The notes under the pieces were generated by a model, which searched no databases, was not told the DNA's origin, and saw only the letters and a list, made by a program, of their open reading frames with translations. DNA of 52,735 bases from Methylomonas rivi (GTDB lineage Bacteria; Pseudomonadota; Gammaproteobacteria; Methylococcales; Methylomonadaceae), in NCBI RefSeq assembly GCF_024505165.1, contig NZ_JANIBK010000013.1, positions 1-52,735 on the forward strand, read 5' to 3'. Made by a program: the position numbers and the translations under genes. Of this stretch, positions 35,556-44,282 are shown piece by piece (within the stretch, counting starts at the first letter, position 1; each line of letters starts with the position of its first letter).

Positions 35556-36293
35556 ATGCTACTTTGGATAATCGGCTTCAGTATCCTGGGCAGCTTAGGC
35601 GCCATCGCCGGAGCCGCCCTGTTTCTGTTTTTTCCGGACGGCATACGCAAAATTCTGCTTCCCTGTCTGATCAGTTATGCCACCGGCACCTTACTCGGCG
35701 CGGCGTTTCTGGGCATGATTCCGTCCGGACTCGAACAAGCACCGGCGAACCTAATCATGGCCACAGTCTTGGCCGGAATGGTACTGTTTTTCGTGTTGGA
35801 AAAACTCGTCATTTGGCGCCATTGCCACCAAGCAGACTGTGAAATACACGGACGCGCCGCCCCATTGATTTTGATTGGCGATGCCTTCCACAACTTTGTG
35901 GATGGCGTGGTGATTGCCGCGGCATTCCTTAATTCCGTTCCGCTGGGTATCGCTACGGCCTTGGCGGTGATCGCCCACGAGGTGCCGCAGGAGGTCGGCG
36001 ACTTCGCCATTTTGCTCGACAGTGGTTACAGTCGGTCCAGGGCGCTACTGCTGAACGGACTGTCATCCAGCACCACGCTGCCCGGTGCGTTGATCGCCTA
36101 TTTCTGGCTGGGGGGAACCCGCGAAGCGGTACCTTATATTTTGGCGGTATCCGCCGCCAGTTTCATTTATATCGCGGCGGCCGACCTGATTCCGGCCCTC
36201 AACCGGCAGGTAACGCTGGCTGCCTCGGTGCGGCAGTTTGTGTTGCTGCTGGCGGGCATCGGGACCATCGCTTTGTTTCATTTAGGAGCTTGA
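35556..36293 (+). CDS. ZIP-family metal transporter
   Basis: 245 residues from the ATG at 35556 with GGGGT upstream; a TTG at 35511 is possible. About eight membrane helices. The metal-site motifs of helices IV and V are intact: HNFVDGVVIAAAFL and HEVPQEVGDFAILL. A His/Cys/Asp loop (WRHCHQADCEIHG) between helices III and IV is a likely metal-sensing segment. ZIP proteins bring Zn(II), Fe(II) or Mn(II) into the cytoplasm. The ferritin-like gene follows by 3 bp, which supports iron, by inference. Confidence 0.92.
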   Translation: MLLWIIGFSILGSLGAIAGAALFLFFPDGIRKILLPCLISYATGTLLGAAFLGMIPSGLEQAPANLIMATVLAGMVLFFVLEKLVIWRHCHQADCEIHGRAAPLILIGDAFHNFVDGVVIAAAFLNSVPLGIATALAVIAHEVPQEVGDFAILLDSGYSRSRALLLNGLSSSTTLPGALIAYFWLGGTREAVPYILAVSAASFIYIAAADLIPALNRQVTLAASVRQFVLLLAGIGTIALFHLGA

Positions 36294-36296
36294 GCC

Positions 36297-36749
36297 ATGA
36301 CCACTCTAACCGAAACCGAAATCAGCGCGCTTAACGAAGCGCTCGACGACGAATATCGCGCCTTCGCGACTTACGAACAAGTGCTTGCCGATTTCGGCGA
36401 GGCGCAACCGTTCAACAACATTCGCGACGCCGAAGCGAGGCACATCGAGGCATTGCATTCGCTGTTTGCCCGTTACGGTCTGTCGATACCCGAGAATCCC
36501 TGGCCGGGCACAGTAGATAGATACACCAGCCTGCAAGCCGCTTGCGAGGCGGGTGTCACCGCCGAGGTCGCCAATGCCGAAATCTATCAGCGCTTGTTGC
36601 AATCGACCGAGCGCCCGGACATCCTGACGGTGTTCCGCAATCTGCACGATGCATCGCAGCAGCGTCACTTGCCGGCATTTCAGCGCTGCGCGCAAGGTTC
36701 CGCGGGTGGTGGCGGGCACCGCGGCAGACACAGAGGCGGCCATGAATAA
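36297..36749 (+). CDS. DUF2202 ferritin-like protein
   Basis: 150 residues. A four-helix ferritin-like fold with likely diiron ligands in DEYRAFATYEQVL, AEARHIEALHSLF (ExxH) and NAEIYQRLL, ending ASQQRHLPAFQRC, a typical DUF2202 ending. The Glu of the last ExxH is Gln here. A Gly/Arg/His tail (GGGGHRGRHRGGHE) could bind metal. It starts 3 bp after the ZIP gene with GGAG across the junction. It is probably an iron oxidising or holding protein of the rubrerythrin type. Confidence 0.85.
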   Translation: MTTLTETEISALNEALDDEYRAFATYEQVLADFGEAQPFNNIRDAEARHIEALHSLFARYGLSIPENPWPGTVDRYTSLQAACEAGVTAEVANAEIYQRLLQSTERPDILTVFRNLHDASQQRHLPAFQRCAQGSAGGGGHRGRHRGGHE

Positions 36750-36784
36750 GTTCACCGATTACCGTTTTCGACGGACTAAGTGTC

Positions 36785-37420
36785 ATGCCTAGAGTTGCGC
36801 CGTTCGAAGCGCATCATCAGCGCTATGAGGCGTGGTTCGGAAAACACGAAGCCGCCTATATCTCGGAGCTCTTGGCATTGCGCCCATTCGTGCCCTGGAA
36901 AGGCAAAGGTCTCGAGATCGGGGTCGGCAGCGGCCGCTTCGCCGCGCCATTGGGAGTGCAAGTGGGCGTTGATCCATCCCCTGCCATGCTGGTTCATGCC
37001 GCCGCGCGAGGCATAGCAGTCGTCGAAGGGGTGGCCGAAAATCTGCCTTTCGCAGCCGGCAGTTTCGATTATGCGTTAGTGGTCACCACGATCTGCTTTG
37101 TGGATTCCGCGGCGAAGATGCTGGCCGAGGCGCACAGGGTACTTAAGCCGGGCGGGCGTCTGGTGATCGGCTTTATAGACCGGGAAAGCGACTTGGGACA
37201 AGACTATTTGCTCCATCAAGCCGAGAGCGTGTTTTACCGCGAGGCCACGTTCTTTTCGGCTGACGAGGTGGATAGGCTTCTTCTGAAAAGTGGTTTCTCG
37301 ATTGACGGCTGGGGGCAAACGCTGTCTCATCCTCTTGCTGAAATTCGGGAGATCGAGACTTTGCGTGCCGGACATGGGCGTGGGGCATTTGTTGTCATGG
37401 CGGCAAGCAAAGGGATTTGA
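36785..37420 (+). CDS. Class I SAM-dependent methyltransferase
   Basis: 211 residues. Motif I GLEIGVGSGRFAAPLG, acidic loop VGVDPSPAML, motif II-like SFDYALVVTTICFVD and motif III LKPGGRLVIGFIDRES are the UbiE/COQ5-type SAM fold. The substrate cannot be told. It is the last plus-strand gene of the cluster, 35 bp from the ferritin-like gene, with a shared terminator beyond it. Its link to iron is positional only. Confidence 0.88.
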   Translation: MPRVAPFEAHHQRYEAWFGKHEAAYISELLALRPFVPWKGKGLEIGVGSGRFAAPLGVQVGVDPSPAMLVHAAARGIAVVEGVAENLPFAAGSFDYALVVTTICFVDSAAKMLAEAHRVLKPGGRLVIGFIDRESDLGQDYLLHQAESVFYREATFFSADEVDRLLLKSGFSIDGWGQTLSHPLAEIREIETLRAGHGRGAFVVMAASKGI

Positions 37421-37486
37421 TCGGCATACCCCGTCAGACGAAGCATGGGAGCTTATTCGACTGATCGCATGGACTGACTCTAATAA

Positions 37487-37524
37487 ATACCGTTCGCCTT
37501 TTGAAGCCGAAAAACGAACGGTAT
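37487..37524. terminator. Bidirectional terminator-like hairpin
   Basis: ATACCGTTCG (37487-37496) and CGAACGGTAT (37515-37524), perfect 10 bp with an 18-nt loop, between the convergent methyltransferase and cytochrome c genes. Confidence 0.65.
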
Positions 37525-37544
37525 CCTTGCAATTCAACGTCTCA

Positions 37545-37982
37545 TTATTGTTGTAGGCGATAGACGTATTCCGTCAGCGCTAAAATTCGGCTGCGAGCCG
37601 CCGACTCTCTATCCTGCTCGGGATAGTTGTCGAAATACAATGATGTCTGGTTGTTAAAGGCATTTCCCCAAATGGGCATGTCGCGCGGCCCGTGAGCCGC
37701 AACTTCCTGCCGGCCGTCTATGATTTGAAAGACTTTGTCGAATGGAAACACGCCTTTATTATTTTTGGCGAGTACCGTCAGGTTGGGTACCGGCCTAGCC
37801 AACAACGATTTCAGCGGGCCATCGTCGCCCTTGCCGGTCAGCCCATGGCAAACGGCGCAAGCTGAATCGTATTCCCTTTTGCCGATATCCACTTTATCCG
37901 CCTGTACATTGGCGGACATACCGATCAGCATGACGCCAATCGGTGCTAATAAGACCCCTCGGAATTTTGTAGAAATCTTCAT
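37545..37982 (-). CDS. Small periplasmic cytochrome c
   Basis: 145 residues. Signal peptide (VLLAPIGVMLIGMSANVQADK), one haem motif CAVCH at about residues 42-46, and an axial Met probably in DMPIWG. GGAGG is just upstream of the ATG. The length fits a class I monohaem cytochrome. It is the last gene of the leftward series that starts with the tri-haem peroxidase and may be an electron carrier for it, which is inference. Confidence 0.88.
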   Translation of the reverse strand: MKISTKFRGVLLAPIGVMLIGMSANVQADKVDIGKREYDSACAVCHGLTGKGDDGPLKSLLARPVPNLTVLAKNNKGVFPFDKVFQIIDGRQEVAAHGPRDMPIWGNAFNNQTSLYFDNYPEQDRESAARSRILALTEYVYRLQQ

Positions 37983-38089
37983 ATTGCCTCCAAAAATGGT
38001 ATTGAATAATAAGCGGATAGCTCTCTTCCCATACTATACGCTTGGTTGAGAAATCAGCCGTACCTGGAAATAGGCGATCAACTTGCCGC

Positions 38090-38716
38090 CTAAATCGAAA
38101 AAATTTCGCGCACCCACGCGATATCCCGTGCCAACAGTTCCGGATCGGCATCCCGGATACCTTTAAAGGGAATCTCAATCCGCCTGTTCCGAAGTTCGTC
38201 CTGAAGTTCCCGCATCAATACGCCCGAATTAGGCGATAGCTTGCTGTTTTCGCAATGAATCGCACATCCCGGACTTTTAGGATTGCCGCCCAGGATGGCT
38301 AATATCCGATACCCTTGGTCCGTGTAATCTTCGATTCGATTTACGATATCCATGCTGATTTTTCTGCAACAGTCGCGGCCTGCATCGGTATCGAGCGCGT
38401 CCCTTAAGGATTGCCCGGGTTGCCGTTTTCTTGCCGGCCCCAAAAAACGAATTTCAGGGCAAGGTATTTGCAATATGCCGACGTTATATTCGTTGCATAG
38501 GCTAAGAATAGGCCAGTTCATCGCCGGAAAGATCGCAGCGCCGGCATCGCGCGCATTTTGATTGATAATGCATTCAATCACGGCGACGAAGCGCTTGCTT
38601 CGCTTATCGTAAGTCCGTGTAAGTCCCATTCGCTCGAATAGCTTTTTAGAGAGAAGTTTGAGCATCGCAACGTCCAGTCCTACGGTAAAGGATAATCCTG
38701 GCGATTCCGGCCGCAT
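38090..38716 (-). CDS. Cys-rich DUF523/TudS-like protein
   Basis: 208 residues with conserved-looking Cys motifs: VIECIINQNARDAG, SLCNEYNVGILQIPCPEIRF, GRDCCRKIS and GGNPKSPGCAIHC. The CPE and xSPGC elements recall DUF523/TudS proteins, which hold a 4Fe-4S cluster, but the N-terminal CLLG motif is replaced by CIINQN, so this is a distinct branch. The start is uncertain: 38716 is 5 bp after the NifX-like stop, and an ATG at 38665 is an alternative. Function unknown. Confidence 0.62.
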   Translation of the reverse strand: MRPESPGLSFTVGLDVAMLKLLSKKLFERMGLTRTYDKRSKRFVAVIECIINQNARDAGAAIFPAMNWPILSLCNEYNVGILQIPCPEIRFLGPARKRQPGQSLRDALDTDAGRDCCRKISMDIVNRIEDYTDQGYRILAILGGNPKSPGCAIHCENSKLSPNSGVLMRELQDELRNRRIEIPFKGIRDADPELLARDIAWVREIFSI

Positions 38717-38721
38717 AACAC

Positions 38722-39081
38722 TTACGGGTGCTTATGCCCGTGTTCGTGCGGTTCGAAAGGCTCGGTTTTCAGGGTGCCGTTTAAAAAATCCTTTACGGCT
38801 TGATCCGGATCAGTTTCCTTGGTCAACACCGCCTGGATGTTTTTCTGTTGTAAACGGCGCGCCAAGCCGGTGCCCATGCCGCCGGCAATCAACACCTGCA
38901 CGTCATCCAACGGCGACGGCTCCCAGGGTGATGAATCATGGAAAGATTGCTCTTTGGGTAATTCCAGCATTTCCTTTCCGGCAATCGCATCGTTCTCTAT
39001 GCTGTAAATCCAGAATTTACGGCATCGGCCGGTATGGCCGGTGATTTCTTTTCGGTTCTGACTGGCGACGGCAATTTTCAT
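38722..39081 (-). CDS. NifX/NifB C-terminal-type (dinitrogenase iron-molybdenum cofactor) protein
   Basis: 119 residues. MKIAVASQNRKEITGHTGRCRKFWIYSI and VLIAGGMGTGLARRLQQKNIQAVLT are the Nitro_FeMo-Co fold of stand-alone NifX/NafY/MTH1175-like proteins. The C-terminal tail PHEHGHKHP is His-rich. Members bind metal-sulfur cofactors or their precursors. No nitrogenase gene is nearby, so a general Fe-S role with its Cys-rich neighbour 5 bp downstream is more likely. Confidence 0.85.
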   Translation of the reverse strand: MKIAVASQNRKEITGHTGRCRKFWIYSIENDAIAGKEMLELPKEQSFHDSSPWEPSPLDDVQVLIAGGMGTGLARRLQQKNIQAVLTKETDPDQAVKDFLNGTLKTEPFEPHEHGHKHP

Positions 39082-39120
39082 GACAATTCTCGATCATTAA
39101 GCGCTACAACCAAACGCGAT

Positions 39121-39627
39121 TTACACATAGTTGGGCGGCAACAGCGGCTCTATGCCTTCGAATTCGGCGCTCGGGTGATGTTTGATAATTAACTGCCTGA
39201 TGGCATCGATGCGCTGTTTTGCAATATCGATCATAACCAGCAGCTGGCCGTTTTCTATGGCGTCGGCATAATCCTTGACTCTGGAATTGCCTACCTGCAG
39301 ACCGGCCAAACCGCTCATCATCGCGCCTATGGTGGCCCCGTAAAATAACACCCCCAGCACGGGGCCGCCGGCAATGGCAAAGCCGGCAAAGCGCAAAGCC
39401 ACCAGCCCGGCCAACAAACCTGTGGCGCCGCCGAGCGCGGCACCGCGTTCGACTGCCGGGATAAAATCGGTTTTCTCGAAGACCGACGCTTCCGGCATAT
39501 CGCCCAGCGGCGTATCGCGTTTGGCTAAAACATGAATATGCCGGTCTTCAAACCCTTCCGCCCGTAACTCATCGACAATTTTATGCGTCGTTTCGAGGTC
39601 GGGGACTAAAAAATAGATTCTTCTCAT
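39121..39627 (-). CDS. DUF1269-like membrane protein
   Basis: 168 residues. An N-terminal alpha/beta part (IYFLVPDLETTHKIVDELRAEGFEDRHIHVL) is followed by a Gly/Ala-rich double hydrophobic segment (about 62-110) and a C-terminal alpha/beta part with LLVMIDIAKQRIDAIRQLI. This fits the DUF1269 family of stress-related membrane proteins. GGAG precedes the start. It lies 51 bp after the peroxidase gene and 39 bp before the NifX-like gene on the same strand. Confidence 0.72.
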   Translation of the reverse strand: MRRIYFLVPDLETTHKIVDELRAEGFEDRHIHVLAKRDTPLGDMPEASVFEKTDFIPAVERGAALGGATGLLAGLVALRFAGFAIAGGPVLGVLFYGATIGAMMSGLAGLQVGNSRVKDYADAIENGQLLVMIDIAKQRIDAIRQLIIKHHPSAEFEGIEPLLPPNYV

Positions 39628-39644
39628 GATCTTCTCCTGATTGG

Positions 39645-39677
39645 GCGGTTTCCGAGCCTGTAGCTCGGGAAAACCGC
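39645..39677 (-). terminator. Stem-loop just after the peroxidase gene
   Basis: GCGGTTTCCGAGC (39645-39657), loop CTGTA, GCTCGGGAAAACCGC (39663-39677), a long stem with small bulges next to the stop of the leftward peroxidase gene. No T-run, so attenuation or mRNA protection is as likely as termination. Confidence 0.5.
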
Positions 39678-39678
39678 G

Positions 39679-41082
39679 TTATTGGATGTCCTCAGCCGTT
39701 AACCGCGCGAGCGATTTACCTTTGTATTCGCCGGTCAAGGTCCGTAAAAAGGCCGCCATCTTGACGATTTCATCGTTGCTGAAGTTTTTGCCGAGTTGGA
39801 CCTCGCCCATGATCCGAATCGCATCGGCAAGACTGGCAACCGAACCGTCGTGGAAATATGGGTAGGTCAATTCGATATTGCGTAATACCGGCACCTTGAA
39901 GAAATGACGGTCTTTTTCCTGTTTGGTGACATTGAAACGGCCATTGTCGGCTTCAGTCAATGCCCCACCCCGCAGTTTAAAATAATCCCGCTTGACGCCC
40001 ATTCTTTCATAAGACAAGCCGCCCAACGCAGGACCGGCGTGGCAAGAGGCACAGTTTGTCTTGAACAACTCGTAGCCTTGTATTTCGTCGCTAGTCAGGA
40101 TGGATGCATTTCCGCGCAGATATTGGTCGAAGCGGGAATTGCCGGTGACCAGCGATTGTTCAAACACGGCAATCGCATCGGTGACGGTAGTTTTGTTCAG
40201 GCCCTGCGTGGGATAGAGCTTGGCAAAAGCCTCTTGGTATTCGGTTACCTGCTTGAGTTTTTCGACAACTTCATCCCAATGCGCGCCCATTTCCACCGGA
40301 TTGACAACCGGGCCGGCCGCTTGTTCCTGCAAGTCCTTGGCGCGGCCGTCCCAGAACTGGGCAAGGTTGTACATTGCGTTGTAGACGGTCGGCGAATTGA
40401 TCGGTCCCTGTTGTCCACGTATGCCGGTGGCGACCTTGGCCTGGTCGGTGCCGCCACGGGTCAAGTCGTGACAGGATGCGCAGTTTAAGCTGTTATCACC
40501 GGACAACAGGCGATCATGGAACAGTTTGTCGCCCAAGGAGACTTTGTCAGCATCGAGTTCAACCTGTAGTGGCAAGGGTGGTATCGGTTCGCCTTTAAAC
40601 TCGGCGGCGGCGTCCCGGCTCCAAGGCAATTTGGCCCGTTCCTCGGCGATCCAGGCGAGCAGGGTATTCTTTTCGTCGGCGCTCAAACTGTCGGTCCAGT
40701 GCATCGCCAGATATTGCGCCGGCGGCATGCTGCCGTTTCGAACCACATGTTCCATGCGGGCAAGCATCAAAGGTGTAAAGGCTTCCTCGCCGCTAAATAA
40801 TGTTTTCGACAGACTGAGTCTGGCGCTGCCCTGTTCCATGTCTTGTTCCATCAACTGTTTGGCGACGGGGAATTCGGCATAAAACGGCTTTCTAAGCATG
40901 CCGGACGCATGGCAATCGACGCATTTATCCTGCATGATTCGCGAAACCTCGGCAAAATTTTCGGAACGGTTCGGAATCACGGCAATTGCTTCGTTTTTAC
41001 CCTGCAAACCGAGCAGATTGGATAGTGGGAAAAATAGAATAACGGCTAGCAGGGGAAGTAAAAATAAGGATAATTTATTCAT
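39679..41082 (-). CDS. Tri-haem cytochrome c peroxidase (YhjA-like quinol peroxidase)
   Basis: 467 residues from the ATG at 41082 (GGGAG upstream). An N-terminal membrane anchor (LSLFLLPLLAVILFFPL) is followed by an extra haem domain with CVDCH (54-58), then the di-haem peroxidase core with CASCH (200-204) and CASCH (343-347). The three-haem layout and length match E. coli YhjA, which reduces hydrogen peroxide with quinol electrons in the periplasm. Next to a ferrous-iron cluster it would limit Fenton chemistry, by inference. Confidence 0.9.
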   Translation of the reverse strand: MNKLSLFLLPLLAVILFFPLSNLLGLQGKNEAIAVIPNRSENFAEVSRIMQDKCVDCHASGMLRKPFYAEFPVAKQLMEQDMEQGSARLSLSKTLFSGEEAFTPLMLARMEHVVRNGSMPPAQYLAMHWTDSLSADEKNTLLAWIAEERAKLPWSRDAAAEFKGEPIPPLPLQVELDADKVSLGDKLFHDRLLSGDNSLNCASCHDLTRGGTDQAKVATGIRGQQGPINSPTVYNAMYNLAQFWDGRAKDLQEQAAGPVVNPVEMGAHWDEVVEKLKQVTEYQEAFAKLYPTQGLNKTTVTDAIAVFEQSLVTGNSRFDQYLRGNASILTSDEIQGYELFKTNCASCHAGPALGGLSYERMGVKRDYFKLRGGALTEADNGRFNVTKQEKDRHFFKVPVLRNIELTYPYFHDGSVASLADAIRIMGEVQLGKNFSNDEIVKMAAFLRTLTGEYKGKSLARLTAEDIQ

Positions 41083-41443
41083 GCGTTGACTCCCGTGAGT
41101 TATTAAGTGCATCGCACAATTCGGGTTAGCAGGCTAAGCCAGCTACAGACGCTTTTGGTCAACTGATGTTTTTGAAAGGTAGCATATCGATCCGCGGATA
41201 ACAAACTTATCGGCGTGCAAAAAACAAGCTGCAATGCAACGCCCAGCGGAGGCGGCCGCTCCCCAGGTATGCGGCCGGAGAACAGGCCTATGCGTCAGGA
41301 CCGGCGCGGGTACGGTTGAGGCGTTCGAGGATTTTCAAGCACCGCTTCTTGTTAGAATCTTGGAAAACCGAAGCGGCCGCGATAGCGTGTTGTCGAGTCG
41401 ATACCGGGAAATTCGGGACTGTTAGGCGGCTATCTCGGCCGGC
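41083..41443. other. Intergenic region between the peroxidase and L,D-transpeptidase genes
   Basis: 361 bp. It should hold the promoter of the leftward peroxidase gene at its left end. A 63-codon frame at 41234-41425 has no protein-like features and is not called. No terminator or operator was recognised. Confidence 0.4.
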
Positions 41444-43183
41444 TTAACTGGATGAGGTTGTTTTGGCCGTTAATAATTCACTGCTTCCGGAACCGCTTAT
41501 CTTTCCCAGCGCCTTTTCCAAGGCGGCATCCTGTTCGTAGATGTCCCGGTAAAAATGAATCCGGTTATCGCGGTCGACAAAAGATGTGCTGTAAAAAAAC
41601 AGTACCGGAATGGGTTTTTTCAAGGTGACGCGGCGGGTCTTGGAACCCGACATGGCTTCTTGAATGGCTGTCACATCCCAGGTGGACTCGGGTTGGTTGG
41701 TTAACACAAACTCGGCCAATTTTTCCGCTTCCGCGACTCTGACGCAGCCATGGCTGAAATCGCGCCGGCTGCGGCTGAACAGGCTAGGGGTCGAGGTGTC
41801 GTGCAGATAGACATCTTCCTTGTTGGGAAAAATAAACTTGACCTTGCCCAGCGGATTTTTCTTGCCAGGCTTTTGCCGGGCCCGTACTCGCCCGCGGCGG
41901 ATATCGTCGAAAACGCTGTCCCAAGAGCCCGCGCTGTCGGATGCATAACGCTGGACCAACTCAATATCCTGGCTTTGCAGGTAACTAAAGTCGTTATACA
42001 GCTTGGGCAGGATTTCCTTATCCATAATGTTCTTCGGGATATTCCAATAAGGCATGAATTCCAGATATTTCATTTCTTCGAATAAAACCGGGGTCTGGTT
42101 TTTTAGCGCCTTGCCCACGATGACTTTCATATTCAATATGTCGGTATCTTCGGGAGAATTGAAGGCCCACAGCTGAAAAGCCGGGATGTTGACGATAATC
42201 ATCGGACCGGCAATGTCGTCCGGCAACCAGCGCAGCCTTTCCATGGCCAGTTCGATTTGCAGGATTTTTTGCCCCAAGGACTGATTGAGCCGGTCGGCGG
42301 TTTCCTGACCGATAATGGCGTCCGCTTTCAAGCCGTTTTCGCGTTGAAAGGTTTTCACGCCTTCCTGCAAGGTAGGGGTATAGCTTTTTTCCGCGGCGCC
42401 GTCCGGGGCCCGTTCGGGCAGAGCGCCCAGGGCAATCAGGCGCTGATGCAGCGCGGCCAGTTGGGGGTGGCTGTCTCCGGGACGCAACAGTTTTGGAAAA
42501 ACCAGCGCTTGATATTCCGATTCGGCGGGTGCTTTACGGTAAGCGGCCAATACGCGTTTCAATTGCTCGTATTGTTTGAACTTGGGTTGCAATTGTTGCG
42601 GTAATGCCGACAGCGTCAGGTTGTCCAGGGCTTGTTTAATCAGGGCCGGCATATCGGCGGAGGTTTTGCTGCCGAATGGGGTGGGATAGCTCAGTTGTTG
42701 CGGGTTGACCCGGCCATGATGCAAATCGTTGGTAAAACGCAACAGGGCGATGGACAGCGCGGTATCGAATTCGGCCAGCTCTTTTACCGCTGTTTGCGGA
42801 ATCGACAGAGCCATTTGTAAATTCGCCTTCAATACATCCGCATCGTAGTCGTTCGGATTCAGGCCGTCGGAGCCGGCATTGCCCAGTATTGCCAGGGCCT
42901 GATCGATATTGGCTTTTGAACGCTTTTCACCCAGCCATAACAGTTGGTTATTATTTTTTTGATAAAGATTGCCCAGCAGTTCGGCGTCATTGGAGAAATC
43001 GGGCCTGGTCAATAAAGCATTCTGTTTGCCCGCGATCAAGGCCGCGATGGCCGTGCCGGCATCGAGAGGGTAACTGGTTTCCTCGGCGGTGGCGGTGGGT
43101 TGGGCCGAAAAAAATAAAAACAATACAACCGGTAGCATCAGGCCAACGTTGATGGATAGTTTTTTTAAGCCGGTAGTATTCAT
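41444..43183 (-). CDS. L,D-transpeptidase, YcbB/LdtD-like
   Basis: 579 residues. Signal peptide (VVLFLFFSAQPTATAEE), a scaffold domain (about 60-225), a peptidoglycan-binding domain (about 235-305, GVKTFQRENGLKADAIIGQETADRL) and a YkuD catalytic domain (about 325-490) with HDTSTPSLFSRSRRDFSHGCVRV, nucleophile Cys480. It makes 3-3 cross-links in the periplasm and can bypass D,D-transpeptidases. The size and domain order match E. coli LdtD. It stands alone on the minus strand. Confidence 0.93.
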   Translation of the reverse strand: MNTTGLKKLSINVGLMLPVVLFLFFSAQPTATAEETSYPLDAGTAIAALIAGKQNALLTRPDFSNDAELLGNLYQKNNNQLLWLGEKRSKANIDQALAILGNAGSDGLNPNDYDADVLKANLQMALSIPQTAVKELAEFDTALSIALLRFTNDLHHGRVNPQQLSYPTPFGSKTSADMPALIKQALDNLTLSALPQQLQPKFKQYEQLKRVLAAYRKAPAESEYQALVFPKLLRPGDSHPQLAALHQRLIALGALPERAPDGAAEKSYTPTLQEGVKTFQRENGLKADAIIGQETADRLNQSLGQKILQIELAMERLRWLPDDIAGPMIIVNIPAFQLWAFNSPEDTDILNMKVIVGKALKNQTPVLFEEMKYLEFMPYWNIPKNIMDKEILPKLYNDFSYLQSQDIELVQRYASDSAGSWDSVFDDIRRGRVRARQKPGKKNPLGKVKFIFPNKEDVYLHDTSTPSLFSRSRRDFSHGCVRVAEAEKLAEFVLTNQPESTWDVTAIQEAMSGSKTRRVTLKKPIPVLFFYSTSFVDRDNRIHFYRDIYEQDAALEKALGKISGSGSSELLTAKTTSSS

Positions 43184-43399
43184 AGGGTTCTATAGTATAG
43201 ACGCGGTGCACTTTGAAACTTAAAGGTAAAGCACATGGTTAATTGATTGCGGTCAGAATATCCCGGCCTTTATACAACAATTTTTGTCCGGCGGAATAAA
43301 AACAGTAAAACTGCATGCATTCCGCGTGCTTTTCATATATCGGCCCATGGCGGCATTGCTTGAGGCGCTTCGAATCGGATCATCCACTTACGCCAAGGT

Positions 43400-44278
43400 T
43401 CAGTGATGGGATGGCAGATCGCTGAGATTATGCCCGCAATGTTTGCAGTAATTGGCGTCGACGTCATGGCCGATACTGCCGCAATCCGGACATGGCTCGT
43501 TCGAGAAATTGGTTTGGCCGGCGGTTTTAATCAATTCCGCGCCGTAGATACCGGTGGGGACGGCGATGATGCCGTAACCCATGACCATGATGAAGGAAGC
43601 CGTAATTTGCCCCAGCGGCGTTTGCGGAGCAATGTCGCCGTAGCCTACCGTGGTCAACGTAACGATGGCCCAATACATGCTGACGGGTATGGAGGTATAT
43701 CCGGCCGCCTTGCCTTCTATCACGTACATCAGGGCCCCGGAAATTACCACCAGCGTTAATACCGTGTAAAGAAATACCAGTATTTTTTTGCGCGAGTTGT
43801 ATAGCGCGGTTTTGAGCAGGTTGGCTTCGTTGAGATAAACCGAAAGCTTCAGGATCCGGAAAATACGCAGCAAACGTAAAATACGCACCACGCTGGTGTA
43901 TTGCACGCCCGGCAAAACCAAGCCGATATAACTGGGCAAAATGGATAATAAATCCACTATCCCGTAAAAACTGCGTATATATAGCCAAGGATGCCGTACG
44001 CACAATAAACGTAACACATATTCCAGACTGAACAAGAGCGTAAACAGCCATTCCAATCGGTCCAGAAATTTGGCATGCCGGTCGTGAAAGTCCTCAACGC
44101 TGTCGACGATGACGACCAGCGTGCTGAGCGCGATCAATACGATCAAAACCAGATCGAAATTACGCCCGGCGGCCGTTTCGGAGCCGAAAATCACTTCATT
44201 CAGCTTTTCCCGCCAGGGTGCCAGGCCATGGCCTTCATTGATGACGGATTTTCTATAAATCGGTTTCATGTTGCCCAT
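43400..44278 (-). CDS. Six-helix voltage-gated-type K+ channel with C-terminal zinc ribbon
   Basis: 292 residues. Helices S1-S6 from about 40 to 250, with an Arg-rich S4 (RILRLLRIFRILKL, about 132-145) and the selectivity filter TVGYGD (210-215). After S6 a zinc ribbon (C263-x2-C266, C278-x2-C281) is added, uncommon in this family. The start is 4 bp after the ABC permease stop, so it is in one operon with the transporter. ATG at 44278 or 44269. Confidence 0.88.
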   Translation of the reverse strand: MGNMKPIYRKSVINEGHGLAPWREKLNEVIFGSETAAGRNFDLVLIVLIALSTLVVIVDSVEDFHDRHAKFLDRLEWLFTLLFSLEYVLRLLCVRHPWLYIRSFYGIVDLLSILPSYIGLVLPGVQYTSVVRILRLLRIFRILKLSVYLNEANLLKTALYNSRKKILVFLYTVLTLVVISGALMYVIEGKAAGYTSIPVSMYWAIVTLTTVGYGDIAPQTPLGQITASFIMVMGYGIIAVPTGIYGAELIKTAGQTNFSNEPCPDCGSIGHDVDANYCKHCGHNLSDLPSHH

Positions 44279-44282
44279 TAAT

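Noticed and set aside
38722-39081. Part of a nitrogen-fixation cluster
   Set aside because: A NifX-like protein alone does not indicate nitrogenase; no nifHDK, nifB or nifEN is in the window.
41234-41425. 63-codon open frame upstream of the L,D-transpeptidase terminator side
   Set aside because: No ribosome-binding site and no protein-like pattern.
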